From: Quercus robur
Lineage: Eukaryota; Streptophyta; Magnoliopsida; Fagales; Fagaceae
Assembly: GCF_932294415.1 (NCBI RefSeq)
Contig: NC_065535.1
Span: forward strand, 6,747,501 to 6,811,500
Reading direction: 5' to 3'
Length of the DNA stretch: 64,000 nt
Below are positions 36,489 to 49,236 of the stretch, in pieces; the first letter of the stretch is position 1, and the number at the start of each line of letters is the position of its first letter. A program made the position numbers and the translations under genes. The notes under the pieces were generated by a model, which searched no databases, was not told the DNA's origin, and worked only from the letters and a program-made list of their open reading frames with translations.

Positions 36489-38043
36489 CAGTGTATGTTT
36501 TTTTTTTTTTTTTTTTAATCAACAAGGTTGGGGGGAGGGGGGGGGGGGGGGGGGGGGGATGTTTGGTTCTTCCTAAAAGGGAGACTAAGTTGCTAAGTTG
36601 CAAGGCTCTTGGCACGTGTGACTATTAGTATTCGTATTTTTTGATGTACATAAGTTTTTGGAAATAATGTGAAAAGATGTAAATGAATTAGTGGTAGATT
36701 ATCTCTCTCTTCTTGGCTTATAGCCTCTGTAATGAGACACAAATGTGTTTGGTAGAAAGCCACTACTCAGTCATTGATTGGATGAGCCCTTTGAACAGCT
36801 GAACTAGGGGATAAGGGTGTAGAATTCTCTCTATATCATTACCCATCCAACCGACCAAAAACTCAAAACTTTTATCTCAATGAAACACCAAAACAAAAAG
36901 TCTTTGGCTTAATGCCGTGGAAAACAAATCAACGGGGCCATAGGTCATAAGTAGTTTATAGACCCCATCAATTGCTGTGGAAGTCTTCTCTTTTTGGCAT
37001 AAAACCGTGTAGTAGTTGGGTATCTCATTTTTACTGCCTATTAAGTACCAACCAAGGCAACAATTACATGAAGCATAGCCTCTATGATTTTAGTCTCAAA
37101 ATGCCAAATTTTGTACACCCTGTTTCTTTTTTCCCAAAGAAACACATTCTTTTTTTTTTTTTGTACAGGGTAGAAGAAAAAAATGCACATACATACATTC
37201 ATAAAAAAATCAGGGATTGTTTGGTAATGTTGTTTAAACAATAGTTTTCAGTATTTAAACGCCACAACACGTATTTTCATAATACTTTTTAACCTTAATG
37301 TATTTTCACAATACTTAAACAATATTACTAAAAATCTTTATCGAACGGGTCCCAAATTATCACCTATAACATCTTAATTTAAACGTGATTAATGTTGATT
37401 ATGAAAAATGATTGCATTATTGAAAAAAAAAAAATTTTTTTTTTTTTGTAAACATTACTCTTGTCAATGTGGGGTCCAATGCATTATCAGGTTCGTGCAC
37501 CCAAAGTTTTTTGTGCCCTTTAGGTCTTTTCTTATATGGCATGCGTGGAATGTGGATTTTCTGGTCTGATTAGGACAATGTAATATTTGCGTTTATATTT
37601 TATGTGATTAGCAATAACGCGGAAAGAGCGACGAGAAAAAGAAGCGTGTGGGACCTACATAGCAAAATAAAAAACCGAATGTTATTGGAGATTGTTATTT
37701 TATTGTGGGACCCTTCATGAGATTCGTAATCGTATCATGCGTCATCAAAAGAGTGAAGTTTAGTCGAGTATAGGGGAGAGAACCAAGAAGCTGCTTTAGT
37801 CAGTTTCTCACTTTCTTAACCTTGTTGATAACTTCTAGTCCTTCAATTGAAAGTGACTTGAAAACCTTTTTCTTCATAAAAATATAAATAACTTGAAAAC
37901 CTTTTAGTATGCGTTCACACACACATCTTTGGCCCCACCTCAACTTCTTTTTTTTTAATACATGTTGACAGCTGATAGATCGTGAACTATGTCTGACCAA
38001 AGGCAATAAATTTTTTTTTTTTATAATCCTAGTTTTTAATTTA
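36489..38043. other. 3' flank of the NLR gene, no further gene
   Basis: Starts with a T-tract and a long G-run (36529-36558), probably in or near the 3' UTR. A further segment at about 37212-37352 begins GGGATTGTTTGGTAATG and ends near CGAACGGGTCCC, and could be a diverged MITE. No protein-coding evidence. Confidence 0.5.
36529..36558 (+). repeat. ~30-base G-run after the NLR stop codon
   Basis: A nearly pure G-run with one A, preceded by an 18-20 base T-tract, about 40 bases after the TAA. If transcribed it would sit in the 3' UTR and could form a G-quadruplex. Length accuracy in the assembly is doubtful. Confidence 0.85.
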
Positions 38044-38295
38044 GTGTGTGTTTGGGTTCGACTTAAGTTGCGTTGCGTTTCTTGTTCTTGAGTTTCTGTT
38101 TTTTTTTTTTTTTTTTTTTTTTTTCACGCGTTTTGTTTCGGAGTGTGCACTGTTTACGGACCCACAAATTACACTTTTCAGTCACTTTTTCATTAAAAAT
38201 GGGTCCCACGGTACTATTCACACATTTAAAAATTATTTTGCTACAGTGTTTTCAGTTTTCAGTTTCAGCAAAATAAGTTCTATCTAAACACACCC
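38044..38295. mobile_element. Tourist-like MITE with TTA duplication
   Basis: TTA at 38041-38043 and 38296-38298 flank a 252-bp element. The left end is GTGTGTGTTTGGGTTCGACTT; the right end reverse-complements to GGGTGTGTTTAGATAGAACT. The (G)GGTGTGTTTGG ends and the TWA duplication fit the PIF/Harbinger (Tourist) group. It contains a T-tract and no ORF of its own. Confidence 0.8.
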
Positions 38296-40223
38296 TTAAT
38301 CACAACACAAATGGTCAAAGATGCCACATGATAATGATTTGGAGTGATAAGTCTATGGTCTATGGACTATGGGGTGGTAGTCTATGTTTATTTTTTGTCA
38401 CATTTATCCTTTTTGTTAAAATACTAGAGCCCTTTAGCACTCTGCATTAGTACAGCCATCTCTTCTTTTTAACTAAAATTTAGTAACTTTTTCTTATGTA
38501 GGTTTAGCACTCACATTAGTGTAGCCATCTCATATTTTCAAATTTCAATTGGAGTAATGCGTTATGTATTTGTCAGCAAATTTCACAACAATTGAGTTTA
38601 CATTTTTTATTAATTCTCATAGACCTACTATTAATACTACTTTATTATGTACCATTAACAAATTTGCTACTTTAGACAATTGTGAAATCCATTGTGAATT
38701 ATATTGCCTTACTTATTGTTCCACTTTCTTCTCACAGAAAAAAAAGAACTTAGTGTTCCACTTTGTTGTGAGGTGTGGCCAATCTTGGAACACTTTGTTG
38801 TGAGGTGTGGCCAATCTTGGTCATTGATTAGCCAAGCTTGGCTGTTGTGGTCGATCTTGCAAGTGAAAGGGTGGCTGATCTTGATTGTTGAATTTGGAGT
38901 GTGAGGCTATGATTAAAAAGCAGAACAATGAAATGGTAATTAAATTGAATAGAGATTTTTTTTTTTTTTTTGATCCAGGTACTTGGGTTCCTATGGATGA
39001 AGATATGGTCTATGTGGATACTATTGAATTTCCGTTGGAAGATGAATAAAAAAAGAGCTTGATGTAGGTAAATGTGAAAAATTGACTAGATAAAATGGAA
39101 AAATGATTTTTCTAACTAATTAGTTAAATATATATATATTTTTTTCTGAGCCTTTGCTCAATAATCAACTATTTCTTCCAACCCCAACTAGGGTGGCTCA
39201 TGAAATTCCACATCAATCAAAAGGAGAAGCTCCAACCAAACAATAAAAGAAAAGGAAAGTGGGGAAGGTGTTACTAATGTACAACCATTAATTTTTGCCT
39301 AATTAATAAAGAACCAGAAGGAAGCTGGATTGAAACAAGGTCTGTACTGTTAAGGAACATTAATTATTACAGTGCACATTAAATTTAGTGTTGACCAAAA
39401 ATAGATTATGCATGGCCATAGGAAATAGATACATGGGGATGAATCCGAGCCCAAGCGTGCAAGAGCCACAAATCCATACTGCTGCTCTTTCAAAGTCAAA
39501 GTCAAAATTATAATAAATAAGTAGTAATATACTAGTAGTACCTGTATTTCACAATTCACATATAACAATATATTAAATCCGCATCTGTTAATGAATCAGA
39601 TCTGGATATATAAAATTGTAGAGTTTGAATGAAGGAACAAGAAGGTTTTAGTGGCTTTTGCTTTTCTACTCAGCACATATTGCATCTCATTGGTTCCCTT
39701 TCCACCAATGCCTGCAGATACAAATTCTAAATAGAACAATTTTTTTTTTCTTGAAAAATTTTAAAAAAATGGAAAGAGGTCACTTGTATTAATAGATCCT
39801 ATTTGAATGTGACCATAATAGCTTCAATCAACTGAGAAACCAATGCCTAAGGGATGTTAAACAATATGAGGCCACAAGCGCTCTTGTTGGAAATATTTTA
39901 GTGAATAAACAATGTGGAACTCACACCAAAGATCAAGTGTTTGGAACACATCCACACCAAGTAGTGGACACACCAAGTGAACCAAGAATTCCATATGGGG
40001 CTACTGGGAGAAGCTAGTCAGTTGTCGCGCTAGCACTTGGGCAGGGATATCAAGCAGCCATGGAGATATGAGGTCAAGTGAACTAGGGAAGTACTCTACG
40101 GGCTCACCTTTGGTGACATTATCACTTCTATATTTAGAAAACCCCTTGCTTTGCATAAAAAACACAGCCAATATTTTGCTCATAGTAAATATATATCTAA
40201 TATACAATAACAGGTTTAAGAGT
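38296..40223. other. intergenic, no gene recognised
   Basis: Contains a short duplicated CACTTTGTTGTGAGGTGTGG (about 38758 and 38791) and T-tracts. Its right part should carry the 3' UTR of the minus-strand transporter gene. No supported ORF. Confidence 0.5.
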
Positions 40224-43200
40224 TCAGAGAAATCTGGTGGGGAGGTACTCATTTAACCTCATGGGATAATTGTAGAACTCATCACTTCTAGAATCTCCAT
40301 TCCTCCTATGGAAGGGAGTCAACCATGGAAGTCCTCTGTTAGTAATTTCGTGCTTTGCATCAAGCGTGTTATCAAGCAGTGTCCCAACAAACATTGCCAC
40401 AGTTGGTGGTGATGAGAATATTGTGTTAAAAATGTCGTTGAACTGCAACAATTATAAAAAAAGAAAAGAAAAAAAAAATCAGACAAACATGTAATAGAGT
40501 TGATGTATTGGCCAGCAAGGATATATATTTTTTTAGATGGACTTATCCTGTTCTCGTCTCATAACCAGGACAACTCGTTTGACAACATTCTTGAAAAAAC
40601 ATTCATACAAGGGAACTATGAAGATAAATAACTAAAGAATTTCAGACATCGTGAGAAGTCAATGTAATCCTATTAAATCTACATGCAGAGAAATATCATT
40701 AGACTTCAATGCCAAGGCTGGTATTAAAGAGACTAGAATCATTGGTCAATCTTTGTCAAGACCAACACTCTTTAATTGTACACACATTTTGTAATTGTGC
40801 ATAATCAATGCAAAAGAACAGTACAAACACTGTAGTGGGTATAACTTCCTAAGTTAAGTAGTAAAACATGTGGTTTACTAATTCAGCAAATGGAGGGAAG
40901 TGAAGAGGCAGAAAGAACTAGATTGCCTTTGATTGAAATTCAATTAATGTAGGGTCTTAACATTGATTACTTCCAAGACTAAATGAAATGTGCTAGGTTT
41001 AAATCAGGATTTAGAACTATTGATAGATTGCCACAAAGCTTAATCATAAAGTCTCAATTCTGCTAATATTGTTTTTCCCTAGTATGAGATTCATGTAAAC
41101 CATAAGCTCATTTGGTTAAACATAATTGCATTTTCTGTTTGCGCAATATGGGTGTGGATTCGGTTATTATCTACTTTTCCATAAACTTTTTTGCGCCTCA
41201 TCTAAAACTTTTACCTTCTATAAGATGCTGAGAAAAATTGAGAGAGATGAACAACATGGAAGCATTAATATGTAAAAAGAAATTTAAAGAGAAACATGGA
41301 GGCATATAGTGTACAAAACTTACCCATCCACCACCTGTTCTAATTGGTCCATGACCAGTATTCATATCAGTGTTCATGACAAAATATTGAGGTATTGAGA
41401 TCCCCAGGAACAGGGACAGGCCCAAAACGTAGTGGTTTCTCAAGGAATTAGGGTTTGCAAACTGCATAAATGAGATCCCAACAGCAGCTGTGGATAAAGT
41501 AAAGGTAAAATTTTCCATTAAGAACGCATCAACAAGATTAAAACAGATGTAGCTACAAAGATAACAAAATCACTCACCAACAAAGCCAAACAAAACACAG
41601 TATATGGCAGCAAATATTGGTAAAGGAATAGATGCAAAAAATGCACCAAACTTCCCTGAAAAAAACAAGGTGGCACAATTAAATATGACATGATAGAGCC
41701 CGGGCTAATGGGTAAATAGTACCACAATTCATGGTGGAAGTAGAAAAAAAAACCAAATATGGAGAAGAAGATCATGAAGGAAGTTGAAATCTGCACTACT
41801 CTTCTGCTCCCTATGTGAGTCAGTCCAAGGAGTCCAACATTTTCACTGCAATATCATCCCAAGAAGTGAGTAAACCAAGTGTTACTTCATACAGTCTACT
41901 AGCAGCATTTTTACGTACAAGAAGGATGGAACTTGTTTGATTTAATCCTAAACAACGGTCAATAGTGTCAATATCACCACTGTCACAGCAACAGTTTCAA
42001 CTCAATCACCTTATATAACACATAGACACACACAAACCTTGTATGGAAGCTATTTTACAAGGTGTGATGATCTTACTGCTTGGATCTGTGATAAGGAGCT
42101 AAGAACCTGGAAATACAAGCCAGGCACAGATCCTGACACCAAACAGGACACCAGAGTGGTTCGTAGAATGGTCAAATCATTCCAGGATGCAAAGCTTCTT
42201 ATCATGGAGCATACTGAACTAAAAGCCAAAATACCAATCCCATTATAGGCATTGTAATTTGTAAACAATTGCAAATGCATGCCTGCATCATCTGCAACAT
42301 CTCTCCCACTCTCCCACCACCCCCCCCCCCCTTTTTTTCCCCCCCTTTTTGGCAAGGTGGCCTATTGCATCATAATTGAGGGTTAGAGAACCCAAGAATT
42401 GTTTTTCCAACCATATAGAGGAAAGGTTGAGAACCAAGCAAAACAAAGACCCAAAACAGATTAATATATTGATTGCTAAAGCACCAATTGCTTACACAGA
42501 TGCAGTAGTACCAACAACAGAACCAAAGATCCCTTCAAGCAGCGTGCCGAGACCCTGCATTTGAAGATGAAGCCTTAATTTTAGTTTCTAGATGGTAAAG
42601 CCAATCAAGATTCATTTCATATGCTGTTAAAGCAATCATAGATACATAAGAGAGAGAGAGAGAGAGAGAGAGATAAAAGAAGAATTGTAGTCAGTCTATG
42701 ACTGTACCTGTATGCCAATACTTCGGTTGAGGACATGTGATGGTGGAGGTGTAGCACCTGCAAGACGCGATGCAGCAAAAAAGGTTCCAGTTGACTGCAG
42801 CAAAAGTTAAATGAATAGACAGAGGACCAAATTTAAAATATGGAATCAGTATAGTTGAGAAATATTTCAATTTAAAAAAACTAGTCAGGTTGATGGAAAT
42901 CATGCACAAAGGGTAAGCAGGTCAAATGTTTATAATGGATTGATATAAAGATATATTCATCCAAATCTTTGAAATGATTCTAAATTGGAGATTTTCTAGA
43001 ATAGCAATTAAACCTCTGCTGATGTAACAAGTGCTGCCCCCAGCATCCCAAAGACATGGCTCGCTCTGAATATGGGAGTACCCCACTGAAATGGATAAGG
43101 AATTTTAATCCTAGATTGGGGGAAAAAAACACCAGGTTATGCATCAAAAATGGATGATTCTTATGAAAGGGAGTAGTGACTCCATCTGCAAACAGAGAGC

Positions 43201-45494
43201 CCAATTATCCGGACATACCAAGGAGCAGATGACATAAGGAAGGAACGATCAGTGCGGCAACTCTGTTTAGTCGCCTCTTTTACGTGGTTGTAAGCACCAG
43301 CCACAGTGAGGATAGCAGCAAAAGCCCAGACAATACCAATGCAAATAAGCAAACCATACCTCTCAAGTGTGACATGGGACATAGGAATGATGCGCTTCAA
43401 ATACTGGGTAATAACCAGTATAATAAGCATGGGCAGGCCAATCCAGACACAGTTAGCAACCTGCACAAAACATAGGAGAGTCATACACTGATTTTATTAT
43501 TTTATTTTCAGTGCCACTGAGGCATTATAGTGTTCTTTAAAGAAATTACCTGTGGGAAGCCCCTCTGGAACAGACCAAGACCCACTACACAAATTACTGG
43601 TACAAGAACAACGGGACTAAATAATCTGGGGACCAGAAAAGCAAAGTGGTAACAGTTAGACAACATAAAAACAAGAACCTGAAAGTTTTACTAGGTTTCA
43701 AATGAGAATCCTTGAGATGTAAAGGATTTGTAACCATTGAATAAGATGAGTAGAATGAATTGTTTTTTCATATCATGATTACCGTACCTTGTCAACCTCC
43801 CCCATGCCTTACTAAATCCAAGAACGATGTTGACAAAGGAAGAGACAATTAGGGATCCTTGAATTGTCCTCATAGTGTGCAAAAACCTCTGCAAGCACCC
43901 ACATCATAATCAGCAGGCAGTCCTCTACCTTTAATTTAGAAAAAAATATAATGTGCCAAACCAATTTAGGTAGAAAATAAGAAGGCACGTCAGTTTGATG
44001 ATAAACCCACCAAGCTTGCACCTCAATGGTCGATAAATTTAGTTATTAGCGGGAGGGAGATGTATGCATCAGTGTGACAACATCACAATTTGAGAAATAG
44101 ATTGGATTTGTAAGGGAAAGAAAAGGCATCGCATGTTGAAAAAAGGAAAGGCAAATGTTACCATTCATGACCTTTTCAGAAGAATTCACGAATTAAACAT
44201 ATAAATTAGGAGCATTCTCCCAAACATTAACCAGATAATCCATGCAATATAATCTCTTTCAGACACAAAACCATATAGCACGTAGAACTCTATAACAATG
44301 ATATAGCAAAGATATGGCTCATATTACATTCTGCTTGAAATTTAAATACCTGGTGCTCAGATGTAAAGGTCTCATCGGAGATATCATTGATAATTGCCAA
44401 CACGGGTATGACGTAAGCAAATGATGCACTCATCACTGTAGGAAGCCTCGTCCCAATCATTGTTTGAACCAGTGTATTCAGTCCCGCCATAAAGAGCAAT
44501 GTTTGAATAACACGGGCTTCATCACCCTGTTTGCGTCAACATTGAATTTCGGATATTGGAGATTAGAGAAAGGGTCTAGTCCATCAAAAAGAGATTTGAT
44601 ATAAATCAAAATAAGATACAGTGGACAAAAACTTACATGGCTGCCACCCATTTTAGGCACAAGTATACTGGCAATCAAAACTGTAGTTCCAAGCATTACA
44701 ATATAGTGCTGGAAACCCAGTATAAATGTTTCCACTGTAAAATTTACATTGAGTAAAATTAATTAGTTGTAGAATATCTGAGTGGCACAACATAGAGTTA
44801 ATTAAGATCTACAAAATTCTAATAAAATTGATACGCAAAAAGTTCGGAAATTTCATTGGAATTTTCAGTAATATATACAGAGTTCTTCCAAATCAGGAAA
44901 AGTAGTGGAATCAGTAATGAAAATCATCTAAACTTACAAAAAGGTTTGTCCTCTACAGCAAAAGAACAAAGTGTACGTATATTCAAGATATGAGTAATTA
45001 AACATAGTGAAGTAAAAAAGAGAATCAAGAATCAAGTATACAGATAGAAAAAGATAAAGAAAAAAAAGTGAGATGCAAAATTAAGAAGAAAAGGAACCAA
45101 TAAAGAAAAAGCTTAATAAATATAAAATAAATTTGTGTGATCCTCATCTTCCCTCAAACCCCACCACAAAGATAAAGACATGCAGCTAAATACCAAAAGT
45201 TTTCACCTTTTAATCACAGAATCTAACTTCAACCCTTTATAAAAAATCCTAAGCAGAATCAAAAGAAATCAATAAAAATAAATACCAACTGAACTAAAAC
45301 CATTAAAAATCAAATCACAAGGCAAAAAGATAGAGAGAGAAATACAAACCCCATCTTGGGTTGGAGTGGATGCAATATTGGAGGTGTTGAAATTGCTCGT
45401 TGGGAGCAAAAAGAGGACCCCTTGCCCCTCCAAGTGGCTGAAGTGGTGCTGGCGGTGGCCCCTGTGGGTGCTGGTGATTTGCCGTTTCCACCAT
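40224..45494 (-). CDS. NAT3-like: nucleobase-ascorbate transporter, NAT3-like
   Basis: Polytopic membrane protein of the NAT/NCS2 family, which carries purines, uracil or ascorbate; the substrate of this plant member is not deducible here. Minus-strand exons: 45494-45350, 44734-44637, 44526-44350, 43888-43788, 43625-43550, 43460-43219, 43110-43014, 42794-42708, 42554-42496, 41845-41754, 41655-41578, 41487-41324, 40442-40224. They sum to 1635 nt (544 aa) with every phase closing. Seen: a hydrophilic Pro-rich N-terminus ending in LQYCIHSNP, the TM1 motif FQHYIVMLG (Q57-H58), IGTRLPTVM, KQSCRTDRSFLMSSAPW, the NAT signature region ENVGLLGLTH at 362-371, and the C-terminus NEYLPTRFL. The N- and C-termini resemble NAT3 most. 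The signature ends T-H where family members usually have Arg, Lys or Gly. An in-frame ATG at 45512 would add six residues (MKKKKK). Confidence 0.93.
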
Positions 45495-47232
45495 CTTCTT
45501 CTTCTTCTTCAACTACCAGTCCTTTTGTTTCTTTTTTGGTGGGTGTGTTTAAACGCTTGCTCTTCTTCTTGGTTTTTATTCAATAAAACCACAGACGCAA
45601 CAAAGGATATACTATATAGTAAGCAAAGGAAGATCAGGAAGAAAGGGAAAATTAATAAAAAGTAGTAACTACGTAAAGCAAAAGTGTATCGGTAATTGAT
45701 TTCTTAGAAGAAAGGAAACTCTTTCAACATGTAATGAAGTTTGTTACCATAAAAAAACGAAGTTATTTGAGAGCTAGAGAGACTTGAGAGGAAGAGAGAG
45801 AGAGTGACGAGAGAGAGAGAGTGATAAAAAGGAAGAGACTGAGAGAGAGAGCGCCTGGGATTACGTTAAGGTTGTAATTTGGGGTATATGTCGTGTAGTG
45901 AGAAGTAGGCATACGCTAGAAGCTGTTTATTAAATATATATCGTATGGGCAGAAATGCGTTGGACTTTCAGTCTACGAGGAAGTTCTGTATGTACTTTCT
46001 TCTCACGATTTATTAGTTATCACTTATTACAAACACCCAGTTCGTGTAGTACCAGATTGGTGTTCTACTCCTTCATAATTAACCATCTTGCCATTGTTCC
46101 TTGCACATGGTCATGGTCATACTCATTCCCCTGTAATAATAACTTGTAATGTCTCTAATTAAAACCTCACACTTTCACGAGTGTCACAATCAATACTCAT
46201 ATTTACAATCTGTAAAGCAATGTTAACATCACAACATTTTAAATAACTTTTGTCATTGGCTCGTCATGAAATAAATTGTGAATAATGAAGAAAAAATTGT
46301 GAGTTCATATCTTTACCGATTACAACTCATTATGTAAAAAAATTATGGCAAAATTTATATAAAATGTTATAATATTAACCTTACTTCTCTGTAAAACAAT
46401 ATTTTAATAAGAAATTTGGCACCAAACACAAAAGAAAAGGTGTACTTTTTTTACTTAAAAAAAAAAAAAAAACATTGGTGTTTTTTGTTGAATTGTGTGT
46501 GTGCCTGCGAGTGAGAGAGAGATAAATGTAATGGTTTTTAGATGAATTTTTGTCCTTTTTTTTGTAAAGTTTTCCTCACTCATGTGAGCATATAAAATGG
46601 TGAGAGATGCCGGTTGAATCAAACAAGGCCTCTTTTTTTTTTAATGTGTATTTGTATTAGATTTCTTATGGAATTAGATGGAGATTTTGATTGTTAGGTT
46701 AATGAAAGTGTATCGTTATTTTTTTTTTTAATTCAATAGGTTTTTTTTTTTTTTTTTTGAGAATGTAATTCAGTAGTTATAATGGAAGAGGAGAGATTTA
46801 AATCCTGGAAGTACATTTTTATTATTTGATAGTTACAAAACAATGGTTTAAATTAATACGAGTCTTTCTCAAAAAAAAAAAATTTAATAAAAGTATAAGG
46901 TCTAATTTATTACAAGTATAAAACTATGGGGTGATTTTGAGATCCCTTTTTTTTCTTCATTTTTCAAGTTGAAAACAAGTTTAAATATATATATATATAT
47001 ATATATATATTAATGTGACCTTTGAATTTTTGGTAGCAGTTTCATATCAATTGTAATTTACCACCAATAAACCTTTTTATAATTAGAATATAAAGACAAT
47101 ATTGAATTTTGTAGTAATGTCTTCTTCTTTTTTGAGAAACTTGTAGTAATGTTTGTACTAAAAAAAAAAAAAAAAACCATCATAGTAAAGTGGGTGGTCA
47201 TACTTTTTATGCATTTCTTAATCCAAAGCCAA
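45495..47232. other. 5' flank of the transporter gene
   Basis: A GA-rich microsatellite region at about 45771-45852 lies 280-360 bases upstream of the start codon, consistent with a CT-rich 5' UTR or promoter on the minus strand. An A-tract (46457-46472), T-tracts and (AT)n (46984-47011) follow. No gene was seen. Confidence 0.5.
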
Positions 47233-47541
47233 CCTTCTTTTTTTTTTTTTTTGAGAAACAAACACATACAAAGGGGAGAGGGAAATGGGTTCTAATACAA
47301 AGGCACACCACAACTCCACTCAAAAGCCATGGTAGCATTTCTTAATCCAAAGTTAACTTTTCTTTGAGAACCAAACACACACATAGGGGAGAGGGAAAGT
47401 GGTTTTAACACAAAGACACATTACAACTCCACTCAAAAGCCATGGTAACTTTTAAGGGAGGATGGAGCAAATTATACTACACACAACATACTCTCTTAAG
47501 CAATGTGGGACAATTACCCATTCTTTTTTTTTTTTGAAAAA

Positions 47542-47612
<71 letters not shown>

Positions 47613-48045
47613 GGGAGAGGGAAAGAGGCTTTAACACAAAGGCACACTATAACTCCACTCAAAAGTCATGGTAACTTTTAAGGGAGGGTGGAGCAAGTTA
47701 TACTACACACAATACACTCTCTTAAGCAATATGAGACAATTACCCTTTTTTTTTAGAAACAAACACACATACATAGGGGAGAGGGAAATGGATTCTAACA
47801 CAAAGGCACACCACAACTCCATTCAAAAACTATGGTAACTTTTAAAGGAGGGTGGCGCAAGTTATACTCCAAAGCCATTCTTTTTTTTTAGAAAGTTATT
47901 ACCCATTCTTTTTTTGAGAAACAGACACATACACAGAGGAGAGGGAAATATGTTCTAACACAAAAGTACACCACAACTCCACTCAAAAATTATGGTAACT
48001 TTTAAGGGAGGGTGACGCAAGTTATACTCCAAAGCTGACTTTAAG
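47233..48045. repeat. five-copy degenerate tandem array with an embedded (CA)n tract
   Basis: Each unit contains a T-tract, GA(G/A)AA(C)(A/C)AAACACAC, GGGGAGAGGGAAA, ACACAAAGGCACAC, ACAACTCCACTCAAAA and TGGTAACTTTTAAGGGAGG. Units start near 47233, 47356, 47523, 47746 and 47913, and are 120-220 bp long because their distal part is present or absent. In unit three the short ACACAC has expanded to a pure (CA)n run at 47545-47609. Open frames through the CA run are artefacts. Confidence 0.9.
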
Positions 48046-48444
48046 TTGATTATTAGTGCATATTTAGAAGATTGTGCTCATAATGATATTGCTAAAGATG
48101 GTTAAAAATTTAATGCCAATGGTCCAAATCTTATTTTATTAGCAAACAATTATTAAGTTCAAGGTCAAAAGCCAGCCAAATTAATTGGCGAAATTATTCT
48201 TTAGACTCAGTACAGTGTACATTTCTATTTGTCAAGGAATAAAAGAATAAAGCAGTATACCATACATACAAGTGGACCCCACACATGAATTTCACTTTTT
48301 TATTTTGAATTTAATAATTGGATAATTGGGACAGTGTAGATTAGATACATGAAACTCATGTTTATGTAAGAGGAATGTGTAGTATATCCAATATATGGAA
48401 TAATTTCTTTGAAAAACTAAACAACTAAGCATGCATTTGCCTAA
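48046..48444. other. AT-rich spacer
   Basis: Lies between the tandem array and a MITE. No gene, repeat or regulatory site could be supported. Confidence 0.5.
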
Positions 48445-48634
48445 GGATTATTAGACGTTTTGCGTTTTTTGGTTGGATCTCACGGCACTGTTCACGACCC
48501 AGCCAAACTTCAAAAAATATGCTTAAACAGGTCAGCCATAGGTCTCATGGTACTATTCATAGTTTAAAAATTATTTGATTACAGTGTTTTCAGTAATAAG
48601 TTTTCAGTAAAATAAGCGGTATCCAAACAGATCC
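48445..48634. mobile_element. Tourist-like MITE with TAA duplication
   Basis: TAA at 48442-48444 and 48635-48637 flank 190 bp. The right end reverse-complements to GGATCTGTTTGGATACCGCT; the left end is GGATTATTAGACGTTTTGCG. The interior shares CTACTATTCA-like, TTTAAAAATTAT and CAGTGTTTTCAGT blocks with 38044-38295 and 53317-53527, so the copies form one family. Confidence 0.75.
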
Positions 48635-49236
48635 TAATACTTTGAACAACATTGTTCACAAGTTATTGAGCTGTCAAGTTGGGAGTCATTACTTCTACAA
48701 TATTTTATAATTGACATAATTTTTATTGTGCATTAATCATGACCTCATAAGTTATTAAAAAATAAAAAAGTGAAAATTTGTATGGTGCTAGACTTATTTA
48801 TCCCTACATTCCCGTCATGTTGCAGAATAGAACAGTATTGAATTTCATACTAATGTCTTGCCTCAACCATCATACTAACAGTTTTTAACGTTGTTTTAGT
48901 GATCAACCATCACACTTTTTATAATACATATTTGGAATGATTATGCTGATAAAGATGGTTTAAAGCTTAATGCTAATGGTTGGAGTCATTTTTCATTATA
49001 AATAAATCAATTTTTAAGATTGTGAATGTGTAAATGGACCATCAATGTACGATTTCATGAATCCTAATATTCCATGAAGGAGAATGTGTGAAACTATTAC
49101 CATTCTTCTTATATAAAAGACTTATATATTAATTGATATGATAATAAATATGATTTATGTAACTTTAAGTCTTTAATAATATAATAAATAATATCTCAAT
49201 TTTTTTTGTTTGACATGTAAGACTTATGCAGGATAA

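Noticed and set aside
42039..42355. Open frames on both strands in a transporter intron
   Set aside because: They fall wholly between exons 9 and 10 of the NAT3-like gene, with no similarity to a known protein.
47452..47674. Open frames on both strands across the CA microsatellite (Cys-Val and His-Thr repeats)
   Set aside because: The frames exist only because a dinucleotide repeat has no stops. There is no gene structure around them.
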